Below, piece after piece: positions 8,655 to 15,743 of a DNA stretch of 64,000 nucleotides (positions within the stretch are counted from its first letter, which is position 1; every line of letters starts with the position of its first letter). The stretch comes from Oscillospiraceae bacterium (GTDB lineage: Bacteria; Bacillota; Clostridia; Oscillospirales; Ruminococcaceae): contig WRBI01000005.1 of the NCBI GenBank assembly GCA_009784625.1, positions 1 to 64,000 of the forward strand, given 5' to 3'. Position numbers and translations under genes: made by a program. Below the pieces are notes generated by a model that saw only the letters and a program-made list of their open reading frames with translations, did not search any database and was not told the origin of the DNA.

Positions 8655-8960
8655 AATAAAAACATCTTAGTATTTTTTGTTTTACAGCGTAGCTGAACGG
8701 TAAGATTTGAAGTTCGTTTGTCAAATCGGTTGTTTTCTATATTTGAGGCATAGGTGCATCTTCACAAAAGGTGTATTTATGCTTTTTGTATTTACAAACC
8801 AGCCTCCTTAACTTATAGGAACGCGAAGAGGTATGACTCTTTGGGTTCCTTTTCTGTTAACAGGCTGGTGTGCTTTTGTAGTCATTTGCCTTTTGATAAT
8901 TCATCAAGCTGAGGCTTGTTTATATATAAGTGCTTAATAAAAAGAAACGAGGTGACCGCC
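8655..8960 (+). promoter_or_regulatory. Recurrent intergenic module, copy 2
   Basis: A 340-bp gap without a gene. It repeats the module at 3405-3633: ACATCTTAGTATTTT (8663-8677), a GCATA...TATGC hairpin followed by TTTTT (about 8748-8786), and CAAGCTGAGGCTTGTTTATATATAAG at about 8904-8929 before a ribosome-binding site. Between the last two parts it carries an extra long hairpin, listed separately. A likely function is termination plus a fresh promoter for the next gene cluster. Confidence 0.5.
8798..8869 (+). ncRNA. 72-nt long imperfect hairpin (candidate small structured RNA)
   Basis: Four nested stems line up exactly: ACCAGCCT/AGGCTGGT, TTAAC/GTTAA, AGGAAC/GTTCCT and AAGAG/CTCTT around a GTATGA loop. 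That is 24 pairs separated by small internal loops. There is no T-tract directly after it, so it is not a typical terminator. It could be a processed small RNA, an RNA-binding site or a palindromic miniature insertion. Confidence 0.45.
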
Positions 8961-9296
8961 GTGAGTAGCTACAGACGCAATCGCGCAAGCAAGCCAGTTG
9001 CGTGTAAGTATTGCGGAAAACTAATCAGATTTTTACCTAATGGAATCCCTGTCAGCCCAGACGGTAAATACTATCGCCCTTCTTGTGGCGGTAGAGAAAC
9101 TTCATATCTCATGTCCAACGGAAAGGAAAACAGCGGGGTGGTAGCCTCGGATGGGATTCTTGGGTATATGAGGCATTCTTGCGCCCCACAAACGCCAACA
9201 AAGCGACCGTGCGTTGTTATAGCCAACGAGAAACATGTGCTCGCCGGCGAACAGATTTCGCTATTCAAAAATAATTATAGGGTGGTAGCATTATGA
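8961..9296 (+). CDS. Small zinc-ribbon-like protein
   Basis: GTG at 8961 is preceded by AACGAGGTGACC and gives 111 aa. The upstream part of the listed ORF is not needed. The N-terminus is basic (SSYRRNRASKP), followed by VACKYCGKLI and later YYRPSCGGRE, a possible C-x2-C...C zinc site. The stop overlaps the next start (ATGA), implying translational coupling. No family recognised. It is the first gene after control module 2. Confidence 0.5.
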   Translation: MSSYRRNRASKPVACKYCGKLIRFLPNGIPVSPDGKYYRPSCGGRETSYLMSNGKENSGVVASDGILGYMRHSCAPQTPTKRPCVVIANEKHVLAGEQISLFKNNYRVVAL

Positions 9297-9508
9297 CTTA
9301 CTTCAACACGAAGCAAATTGGCAAGGCATTTGAAAGCTGTTTGGGAGAAAGCCGCAGCTTCGAAAATGACCATTATGGCGCTTCATGTGCCAGGCTAACC
9401 GCAGCGTCAATTTTTTCTGAAGATTCTTTTTTTGATGAATGCTGTCTTTCGTTTGCTGCTAAGAATGGACAGTTTTCCCTTTTTGAAGAGGATGCCGTAC
9501 TCTCATAG
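9293..9508 (+). CDS. Hypothetical protein (71 aa)
   Basis: ATG overlaps the preceding stop as ATGA and is preceded by TAGGGTGG. The 71-aa product is Phe/Cys/Ser-rich (SIFSEDSFFDECCLSF) and ends in an acidic tail. No known domain. Its partner gene and a following strong terminator define a two-gene transcript. Confidence 0.45.
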   Translation: MTYFNTKQIGKAFESCLGESRSFENDHYGASCARLTAASIFSEDSFFDECCLSFAAKNGQFSLFEEDAVLS

Positions 9509-9522
9509 CACTTAATCTGAAG

Positions 9523-9560
9523 CAAGCTCCCTCGTAAAATACGAGAGGGCTTGTTTTTTT
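9523..9560 (+). terminator. Strong Rho-independent terminator
   Basis: CAAGCTCCCTCGTA-AAA-TACGAGAGGGCTTG followed by TTTTTTT, just after the preceding stop. Confidence 0.9.
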
Positions 9561-9640
9561 GTGCTCAAAGTAGCCTGGTTGCAACTCGGCGTACTTTTGA
9601 CTATATATAAGATAGATTCCTATAGAAAGGAGGCGCCGCG

Positions 9641-10486
9641 TTGAAAAGCTCTAAAATTGAGTTTTGTACAGATTCATGGAACCCTGTGACAGGATGCTTG
9701 TACGACTGCCCATACTGTTATGCGAAAAGTATTGCTCACAGATATGGCGGCCACAAAACTCTCGAATACTACATGGCCTTGGAAAGGCCGATTGACACGT
9801 CTGTCTTTCGGGTTCTCGAAACGCCTGTCTTAAACGAACTCAATCGTCAAAAAGAAAGCTACCCGTTTCTGTTTGCGCCGACGTATGAGCGGTATCGGCA
9901 CGATGAGTTTGACAGGGCCGCCCGCAAAGCCCCTGGGAATGTCTTCGTATGCTGTATGGGAGATTTGTTTGGCTCATGGATTGAATCGTGGGTTATTGAG
10001 GAGGTTTTCGAGAGGGTTCTTGGTGCGAAGAAGCACAACTACCTCTTTTTGACAAAAAATCCATCCCGGTATGATGAACTTACTTTTCTCCCTGGCGGAA
10101 TACGTCCTGATAACATGTATTTTGGTGCCACTATCGACTCGCAGGGGATGGCAAAGAGCATTCTGGAAAAGCAGATTGAGCGACTTAATTTCCTTTGCAT
10201 TGAGCCGATTCTCACGGCAGTGGATTTGGGAGAGTTTTTGGACTATTCTCCTGGAAAAATCGAGTGGGTGATTCTTGGCGCTGAGAACGGTAATCGGAAG
10301 GGAAAAGTTGTCCCAAAAACAGCTTGGTTACAGCACGTCTCAACAGTGTGCAAATCGCGTGGCATCCCTTTATTTATGAAAAGAGGGCATACACCAGCCG
10401 GGAAGCTTTCTTTACTCGAAAAGGCACTTGGAGTAGATTTCAGGCAAGAATACCCGGCATCTCTCGCTAAAAACGCACTTGCTTGA
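9641..10486 (+). CDS. DUF5131 / phage Gp37-Gp68 family, radical-SAM-like protein
   Basis: TTG start with AAAGGAGGCGCCGCG upstream; 281 aa. The N-terminus reads FCTDSWNPVTGCLYDCPYCYA, a Cys-x3-Cys-x2-Cys cluster in the sequence context of the DUF5131/Gp37-Gp68 family. Further family-like stretches are VFVCCMGDLFG, YLFLTKNPSRY, NMYFGATID, IEPIL and WVILGAENG. These proteins occur on phages and mobile elements; a 4Fe-4S cluster with SAM chemistry is likely, but the reaction is unknown. The TcmP partner sometimes found beside it is not recognisable here. Confidence 0.8.
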   Translation: MKSSKIEFCTDSWNPVTGCLYDCPYCYAKSIAHRYGGHKTLEYYMALERPIDTSVFRVLETPVLNELNRQKESYPFLFAPTYERYRHDEFDRAARKAPGNVFVCCMGDLFGSWIESWVIEEVFERVLGAKKHNYLFLTKNPSRYDELTFLPGGIRPDNMYFGATIDSQGMAKSILEKQIERLNFLCIEPILTAVDLGEFLDYSPGKIEWVILGAENGNRKGKVVPKTAWLQHVSTVCKSRGIPLFMKRGHTPAGKLSLLEKALGVDFRQEYPASLAKNALA

Positions 10487-10583
10487 TTCTTCGCTCGTAC
10501 CTCAGTTAAAATTTTTATACTACCTCACTCTCAAAAGAAAGGAGGGCGCGGCATCCGTAAAGTGGTTGCTGCGCTACTGGCGC

Positions 10584-11534
10584 ATGGAAACCAACAAGCC
10601 TGTTATTATCGCGGTTGACACCGGCAATAAGCTGATTAAAACAGTGAACACCAGTTTTGTGGCCGGGATAGAGCAAATCCCCGAGTCTCTCAAAGCGTTA
10701 TCTAACCCCATGGACACAATTCATTACAATGGAGACGCATATTCCATCGGACTCTCGCGGACATTGTGGGAACGCGACAAAACCAAGAATTCTACTTATC
10801 TCATTCTCACTCTTCTCGCGGTCGCTAAAGAAATAGCGTTTCGGAAGCTGCCGACAGAATTAGACGTCGTTTTGGTTATCGGGCTTCCTCCGGGTCATCT
10901 GCGCGAAGAAACAATCGTTGAAAAGTACCGGAAATACTACCTCAGCAACGGAGGTGAGTATCGCTTTCTTTGCGGTGACAAGAGGCACCGCGTGAAAGTC
11001 AAAGATGTCATCGTGTGTCCTCAGAACTACTCTGCCGTTATGACCCTGAGTGAATCAATTGTAATGTTACCGAGCCTCTATCTTATCGACATCGGTGGCG
11101 GCACGAGCGACACTGTTCACTTCGAGTATTCAAAGTCAGACAATAGGGAAGTTTCTCTTGACTTGGGCGTGATTGTTATGTACTCTGAAGTGACGAAAAA
11201 ATTGGACGCCAAATTTGGCCGTAAAATTTCCGAGACTAAGGTTGACGACATCCTTCTGCGTGGGGACTACACCCATTACGATGCTGAACACATCCAACTC
11301 GTCCACGATGTGGCTGAACAACACATCCGCACGATTTTGGGCAAGCACAAAGATTTAGGGATGGATTTGGCGTCTGCACACGTTGTGTTCCTGGGCGGCG
11401 GGTCGATGTTGCTTAAAAAGCAAATCCAAGCAGTGGCAAGCGAGTTCTGCGGCGGATTGGCTGTTCTGAACGACATTCACGCCAATGCGAAAGGTTATGA
11501 GTTGTTCGCAAGAATTAAGCTCGCAAGTGTTTAA
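10584..11534 (+). CDS. parM: ParM/StbA-like actin-type plasmid segregation ATPase
   Basis: I place the start at ATG 10584 (METNKPVIIAVDTGNK; 316 aa). The ORF track begins 35 codons earlier; the good ribosome-binding site at about 10539 is too far from any in-frame start to settle this. Actin-fold signatures are in order: phosphate-1 IIAVDTGNKLIKT near the N-terminus, phosphate-2 LYLIDIGGGTSDT at about residue 170, and adenosine motif HVVFLGGGSMLL near the C-terminus. ParM filaments push plasmid copies apart. The ParR-like gene follows after 17 bp, so the element probably has an extrachromosomal, low-copy stage. Confidence 0.8.
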   Translation: METNKPVIIAVDTGNKLIKTVNTSFVAGIEQIPESLKALSNPMDTIHYNGDAYSIGLSRTLWERDKTKNSTYLILTLLAVAKEIAFRKLPTELDVVLVIGLPPGHLREETIVEKYRKYYLSNGGEYRFLCGDKRHRVKVKDVIVCPQNYSAVMTLSESIVMLPSLYLIDIGGGTSDTVHFEYSKSDNREVSLDLGVIVMYSEVTKKLDAKFGRKISETKVDDILLRGDYTHYDAEHIQLVHDVAEQHIRTILGKHKDLGMDLASAHVVFLGGGSMLLKKQIQAVASEFCGGLAVLNDIHANAKGYELFARIKLASV

Positions 11535-11551
11535 GTTGGGTGGTGTTCTGC

Positions 11552-12061
11552 GTGAATAAGGCTGCCGAAGCAAAAGATGCCCGCCGCAAAAACTTACACT
11601 TCAAGCCCGAAGGGAAAAGTCCGATTCACGATGCCGCCGTAAGCGTCTTGAATCAGCTCGGCCGCGGCGGAGCAAATGACTTTGTTGCAGCGGCGGTTGT
11701 ATACTTCTCTTACTGTCAGTCTCAAGGCATCATCCCCAACGATTTTTTTGAAGCGTTTGGAGGAGGCTCTTTTCGCCCCACAAAAGTCGTGTTTGTTGGC
11801 GGGCCACCCGGGACGACTCACACACCTTCGCCCCCTGTAAAGCCCACTCTTTATGACAGGAAAGAGGAAATCGAGAGGGGAGATGATGGTGCTCAAATAA
11901 AAACACCTGACAGAAGTGGGAAAAGAAGTGTTGAAGGAGACGTATCGCCTCTTCCAAGCGCGGAGGAGATAACCCCCGATACTGACGACGGATTTATCAT
12001 TGGCACGGCTGAGTCAAGCTTGCCGATGGACCTCATGAAAAAGCTTGTCCATAATTTCTAA
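11552..12061 (+). CDS. Putative ParR-like centromere-binding protein
   Basis: GTG at 11552 (MNKAAEAKDARRK; 169 aa) lies 17 bp after parM. The N-terminus, LHFKPEGKSPIHDAAVSVLN and then GRGGANDFVAAAVVYF, has the spacing of ParR-type ribbon-helix-helix proteins (beta strand, helix, 'RG..S.F...A...Y' helix). The rest is a Pro/Asp/Glu-rich tail ending in a short hydrophobic segment (LMKKLVHNF), which in ParR proteins is the part that contacts ParM. Assigned mainly on position and general pattern. The cognate parC repeats were not found by eye. Confidence 0.5.
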   Translation: MNKAAEAKDARRKNLHFKPEGKSPIHDAAVSVLNQLGRGGANDFVAAAVVYFSYCQSQGIIPNDFFEAFGGGSFRPTKVVFVGGPPGTTHTPSPPVKPTLYDRKEEIERGDDGAQIKTPDRSGKRSVEGDVSPLPSAEEITPDTDDGFIIGTAESSLPMDLMKKLVHNF

Positions 12062-12093
12062 AAAAGAGAGGGGAAAGCACCCCTCTCTTTTCG
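12060..12093. terminator. Bidirectional terminator between convergent genes
   Basis: AAAAGAGAGGGG-aaagca-CCCCTCTCTTTT, lying between the + strand ParR-like gene and the - strand ImmA-like gene. Confidence 0.85.
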
Positions 12094-12096
12094 CTG

Positions 12097-12612
12097 TTAA
12101 AACTTGTTGCAGTAAATATATATGGGTTCAACATCATAGCCTCTTTGCTTTAATGAGAATATCTTGAAATCTAAAAGTGCTTCATCTACATATAGCATCC
12201 GAGCCATTTGCAATAAATCATACTCTTCTGAAGCGAGAAGTTCTAAAATCTCATCATCATCTAAGAGTAGTTCAGAAGCAAATAAATTCGCCTCGTATTC
12301 AAGGGTAGACCGCAACATTGAAAACGGCTTCTTGTCAAAGAACAAATCCTGGTTTCTATGTAGTTGGTCATGCCCAATCTCGTGTGCAATCAAGAACCGA
12401 AGCTCCTCGTCGCTAACTCCGTCTGAAACAACTATATTTCGAGTAGTCCCAACACGGCAATAATATGCATTGAACCGCTCCGACAATTCGTGGCGATGTA
12501 AACATATCCCTGTTCGATTACATAAGAGGATAGGGCTACTCGTATCAAACTCTGTAGTTAGGCCCATCACTAAGGAATGTATTATGTCAGGTGTCCTTGA
12601 ATTGAGTGACAT
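12097..12612 (-). CDS. immA: ImmA/IrrE-family metallopeptidase
   Basis: 171 aa with the zinc protease motif IAHEIGHDQLH at about residue 74 and the downstream Glu region EYEANLFASELLL, both characteristic of ImmA/IrrE. In ICEBs1 and related elements ImmA cleaves the ImmR repressor after DNA damage or quorum signals and so releases excision genes. The gene directly follows the XRE repressor gene (9-bp gap), the usual immR-immA order. No transmembrane segment. Confidence 0.85.
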   Translation of the reverse strand: MSLNSRTPDIIHSLVMGLTTEFDTSSPILLCNRTGICLHRHELSERFNAYYCRVGTTRNIVVSDGVSDEELRFLIAHEIGHDQLHRNQDLFFDKKPFSMLRSTLEYEANLFASELLLDDDEILELLASEEYDLLQMARMLYVDEALLDFKIFSLKQRGYDVEPIYIYCNKF

Positions 12613-12621
12613 ATCAAGATG

Positions 12622-13029
12622 TCACCTCCCTTTTTCTTTGGTGCTCATAAACACCGAAAGTAGTGAACGCTCAAGTGTTTCTTGTGCCGAGTCATCTAAA
12701 GTGCCGCCCTCAAACAAAACGAGGCCGTTCGAGAGTAGCTCCTTAGCTTCATCAACCGCATCGCTGCCATATCTCTTTTCTATTTCTTCAAAAAAGATTT
12801 CCTTCTCTGGCTTCCCTCGAACATCCCGGTCTTCATCCATCGCAAGATAACCAGCACTTACTCCCAGTGATTCCGCCAGCTTATTGTATACTTCTATGGA
12901 TTTGGGCTTTGCCTTCCCTGACTCGTAAGTATAAAGTGTTTTGGTAGTCAAGTCAGTTATACTCGCCAGCCTCTCTCTGCTTATCCCCAATGCTTTCCTT
13001 GCTGCAAGAATTTTCTCTGAAAACTCCAC
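12622..13029 (-). CDS. immR: XRE-family repressor (ImmR-like)
   Basis: GTG start after GAGAGGGTG; 135 aa. The N-terminal helix-turn-helix is of Cro/CI type: KILAARKALGISRERLASI followed by TKTLYTYESGKAKP and YNKLAESLGVSAGYLAM. The C-terminal half is acidic and helical, as in ImmR-like substrates of ImmA. It would keep the element's excision and replication genes silent. Its leader carries the composite palindrome and leftward promoter at 13095-13200, a probable autoregulatory operator. Confidence 0.8.
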   Translation of the reverse strand: MEFSEKILAARKALGISRERLASITDLTTKTLYTYESGKAKPKSIEVYNKLAESLGVSAGYLAMDEDRDVRGKPEKEIFFEEIEKRYGSDAVDEAKELLSNGLVLFEGGTLDDSAQETLERSLLSVFMSTKEKGR

Positions 13030-13094
13030 GTTAACACCCTCTCACAATTTCCAATATATTACAAATTACTAGAAAAATATTTTCCATTTAACTA

Positions 13095-13200
13095 TTGACA
13101 AGCTAGTGACCTGGATGTATAATGGCCGAAACAGGTAGTTGACTACCGGTAGTTGACTACCTGTTTCGGCCATTATACTTCATGCATCATTATTTGTCAA
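13095..13200. promoter_or_regulatory. Face-to-face sigma-A promoters around a composite palindromic operator
   Basis: Rightward promoter: TTGACA 13095-13100, 17 bp, TATAAT 13118-13123. Leftward promoter: TTGACA (TGTCAA at 13195-13200), 17 bp, TATAAT (ATTATA at 13172-13177). Both are perfect consensus. Their start sites face each other inside a 62-bp inverted repeat (13117-13178): TATAATGGCCGAAACA, two tandem copies of GGTAGTTGACTACC, then TGTTTCGGCCATTATA. The leftward promoter would drive immR-immA; the rightward one reads antisense into the 13190-13600 gene. Confidence 0.75.
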
Positions 13201-13600
13201 GTTGAATTTCTGCTATTGTGGTTTTGGACACAGCCCTATTAATTAGCGCTTTAATTTCTGTATATGCGTCAAGGTCTTCAGACTGTAAAAGGCGTAATTC
13301 AGAGATGAGCTGACATTCTGCGTTCGTTAGGTAACTGGGTGTGAGTCTTCGAATCATCTCCATTGGTATTTGTTCTTTTAAAGATTGCTTGAAATCTTCG
13401 ACAGATATTCCGAATCCGTCAGCAAGCTTTTCTAAAGTGATATCCTTGGCTGTATGCAACATATCTTGAGAAGCCAGACGGGAAACGTGGTAGTACCCCA
13501 GCGACGGAATCCTCGTTTTAATAAAACTGCTTAAATCTTTGCATCCAACTTGATTGGCAAGGATTCTTACAATGTGAGATTGCCTGCTCGTATTTTTCAT
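13190..13600 (-). CDS. Helix-turn-helix transcriptional regulator (XRE-like)
   Basis: 136 aa. The N-terminal half reads like an XRE fold: DLSSFIKTRIPSLGYYHVSRL, then DITLEKLADGFGISVEDFK. The C-terminal half is helical and charged. It is transcribed leftward, toward the palindromic double promoter, whose -35 box lies inside its last codons. Its own promoter seems to be TTGCAC, 17 bp, TACAAT on the - strand, overlapped by the operator-like ATTGTATCACTT. It is probably a second regulator of the lysis/lysogeny or excision type. Confidence 0.6.
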   Translation of the reverse strand: MKNTSRQSHIVRILANQVGCKDLSSFIKTRIPSLGYYHVSRLASQDMLHTAKDITLEKLADGFGISVEDFKQSLKEQIPMEMIRRLTPSYLTNAECQLISELRLLQSEDLDAYTEIKALINRAVSKTTIAEIQLDK

Positions 13601-13630
13601 AGTAAAGCCTCACTTTCACTTGTACATGTG

Positions 13631-13660
13631 ATTGTATCACTTTAAGCTTCGAAGTGCAAG
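13631..13660 (-). promoter_or_regulatory. Promoter and operator of the 13190-13600 regulator
   Basis: On the - strand TTGCAC, 17 bp, TACAAT. The -10 region lies within ATTGTATCACTT (13631-13642), inside the small palindrome GTGATTGTATCAC. The same 12-mer recurs at 14521-14532, just upstream of the 14557 gene, so one regulator probably binds both. Confidence 0.5.
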
Positions 13661-13717
13661 ATAAAAACGCAAATGCATGTGATTTTTTTAGCTTTAATTG
13701 TGTCTTAGAGCACTTCG

Positions 13718-13746
13718 TTGACATCCTTTGCAAATCCATTTATACT
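13718..13746 (+). promoter_or_regulatory. Sigma-A promoter for the structured RNA
   Basis: TTGACA 13718-13723, 17 bp, TATACT 13741-13746. No gene follows for 800 bp, only the structured region. Confidence 0.65.
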
Positions 13747-13752
13747 TAATTT

Positions 13753-14390
13753 TAAGCAATATAATAGCCACACTTGCTCTTGAAAGGGAATGTCTCGCTT
13801 GAAATAATCGCAAATGCGATTGCGATTCTAGGCTCGCGCCGTGACTTTGCAGGTGCTAACTTACAGCCCTTGCGCTATATTAGAATCAGAGCTGTGTGTT
13901 GGCGAAAAAAACACATCAAATAATCGCATAGCTAACCTTGATATCTACCTCTGCTTTTAGAGGATGATATATGCCGTCACTAGACGGAAGATGCACATTG
14001 AAAAAGAACCCGGGATGCGGGGAGTATAATCCTGCCAAATGAAACCCCCTTTAAACGTATGTGGCGTCTGTCGCATACGCAGCGAGCGACCATGGGGATT
14101 GCTACGTTGAGCTGAGACCATCGGAGTAACGATGCGAGCCATAGAGAGCTTTCCTAAGCGCGTCAATTCAAGCCCGCGTTTTGCTACGACCTGATAAGGG
14201 GCATAATAATACTTCTGCCTAGAAGCCTGCGGCTTGGGCAGCCTGTCGACGAATAACAGGGTCTCTGGGAATCCGATGAGCGAAAGCGATAAGTCGGCTC
14301 ACAGACATGTGACTGGTGGTTGGCGTCACCTAGCATTTTGGCAAGCCCGCATCCCGGGGTAATGAGATTAAATAGGGTGCATCAATCGTT
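13753..14390 (+). ncRNA. Large highly structured non-coding RNA, class unassigned
   Basis: About 640 nt without a credible ORF, behind a consensus promoter. A 13-bp perfect long-range stem, CCCGGGATGCGGG (14009-14021) with CCCGCATCCCGGG (14346-14358), is nested inside GATGCAC (13990-13996) with GTGCATC (14377-14383). Local hairpins include CCTCT/AGAGG, CCGTC-ACTA-GACGG, CTGCC-AAGCC-TGC-GGCTT-GGCAG, CCTGT/ACAGG, a GC-GAAA-GC tetraloop inside a CCGA/TCGG stem, and GTGAC/GTCAC. Size, ornateness and the mobile-element setting recall large RNAs such as GOLLD or ROOL, but I cannot match a consensus by eye. It does not look like RNase P, tmRNA or 6S RNA. The 3' end is not fixed. Confidence 0.7.
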
Positions 14391-14429
14391 TATTAATTTT
14401 GCTTTTATCATCATTTTGGTGATAGATAG

Positions 14430-14494
14430 GGCGGCGAAGAGAACCGGCAAGAAATGAGAAATCAACCAAACACCGGAGAAAAAACTTCGCCGCC
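14430..14494. repeat. Inverted repeat upstream of the 14557 gene
   Basis: GGCGGCGAAG (14430-14439) and CTTCGCCGCC (14485-14494) form a perfect 10-bp stem around 45 nt. It sits between the structured RNA and the next gene and could be an attenuator, an RNA processing signal or part of the RNA's 3' domain. Confidence 0.5.
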
Positions 14495-14556
14495 TCATTG
14501 TGTCACCAATTGACTCACTAATTGTATCACTTGAACGAAAGGAGGAGATTTTCACC

Positions 14557-15612
14557 GTGGCTACCGCAAGAAGCAAAAACATGGCAGTGCGGATTTCTAA
14601 AGGAATTGAAGAATGCTGCAAACAAATTGTTAAGCAAGCAAAGATTCATGGGTTAGAAGTGTGCTTGGAAAAATCAATGACTTTGATTCCGCTGACCGAT
14701 GCACGGCAAAATAACACAATATACTTGGACAGAGAGGATTTGTATGAAAAAGTGGTTTCCGCACTTGCGCAGGACCTTGTAGTTCCAGGCGGAGTAAGGC
14801 CGCTCATTTTTGTTGTTGAAGATAAGAGCGAGGCACTAGCTCTTTCGGTGTCTCTAAATACAATATCTTTGGCAGCCGGCGCAGCAAAGGGCGCAAAACT
14901 AGGGTCTCCTCTGATTAGAAAGCCGGACGCGGCTTATGTTTGCCAGAAAAGAATCAAGGCATTTCAACATAATAAAGAACAATCGCAAGGAAGCCGCAGC
15001 AATAAAGTCCCACATGAGCTGTCTGCAAAAATGTGTGATGGGGATAACTGCTCAACCGGTGTCCGCTGCGCTTACAAGGAAATGAAAAGAGTACTTAGCA
15101 GTGGTAGGATTACATTCCAGATTTATACCGAGGAGCTTTATATAAAAGCACTGAGGACAAAATTGATTCCGTTACGGGCTATTGTTTTTGGCGCAGAACC
15201 AGAAACAACATTATTTCGCCGACATGTATTACTGTCACTCCAGGAAACAGACTTTCTTAACTATTCAAGGTTCAGCTATAGCTTTTGCGGAGGAAACAAT
15301 AAATACAAGAAAGCAAAAAAGCTTGCCTTGCGGTTTGAAAGTGTATCTCGGGCGCTGTTCGACAACTTATACTCCTCGAAAGTAGACCAACCCAACGCCG
15401 CATTGTCGCTCGTAGAACTCCTGACCCTTGCAAAGAATATAAACGAAAGCACCGATGGAAAGCTCTTGAATCAATATGCTTGGCAGACGCTTCACAAAAA
15501 ACTCTTAGCGTCAATTCCAAGAATACTTGAGTATGATACCCCTTTTGGCAATATCGACGTTGATAAGAGCCGTAGAGTTGTTGTTCTTCATATCAAAGCA
15601 CCGATAAATTAA
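14557..15612 (+). CDS. Unknown element protein, possibly replication- or DNA-associated
   Basis: GTG at 14557 has GAAAGGAGGAG upstream and gives 351 aa (the ORF track starts 19 codons earlier). It is basic, with KNMAVRISKGIEECCKQIVKQ at the N-terminus. A Cys-containing segment lies mid-protein: MCDGDNCSTGVRCAYKEMKR at about residues 160-180. The C-terminus is helical and Lys-rich. No family recognised. Putative operator ATTGTATCACTT lies about 25 bp upstream, shared with the regulator at 13600. It is the last gene before the excisionase/integrase unit. Confidence 0.55.
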   Translation: MATARSKNMAVRISKGIEECCKQIVKQAKIHGLEVCLEKSMTLIPLTDARQNNTIYLDREDLYEKVVSALAQDLVVPGGVRPLIFVVEDKSEALALSVSLNTISLAAGAAKGAKLGSPLIRKPDAAYVCQKRIKAFQHNKEQSQGSRSNKVPHELSAKMCDGDNCSTGVRCAYKEMKRVLSSGRITFQIYTEELYIKALRTKLIPLRAIVFGAEPETTLFRRHVLLSLQETDFLNYSRFSYSFCGGNNKYKKAKKLALRFESVSRALFDNLYSSKVDQPNAALSLVELLTLAKNINESTDGKLLNQYAWQTLHKKLLASIPRILEYDTPFGNIDVDKSRRVVVLHIKAPIN

Positions 15613-15743
15613 CTTCGGTTTGCTTTGCTCAATCTAAAAAACATTTTTTCTAACGAAGATGTCATGAAAGGGCGGTTCGGGCATGAGGAGAGCAGGGATT
15701 CTATAGCGCTGTATGCAAATGAAATTCGCTGGAAAATTGAAAG

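Noticed and set aside
8798-8869. Considered as a Rho-independent terminator
   Set aside because: The long hairpin is not followed by a T-tract; the terminator-like hairpin of the module is the separate one at about 8748-8786.
13957-14166. 69-aa reverse ORF inside the structured RNA
   Set aside because: No ribosome-binding site, and it lies in a region explained by long-range RNA stems on the other strand.
13753-14390. RNase P RNA, tmRNA, 6S RNA or group I intron as identity for the structured RNA
   Set aside because: I could not find their conserved core sequences (for example the P4 core of RNase P or the tRNA-like end and tag of tmRNA).
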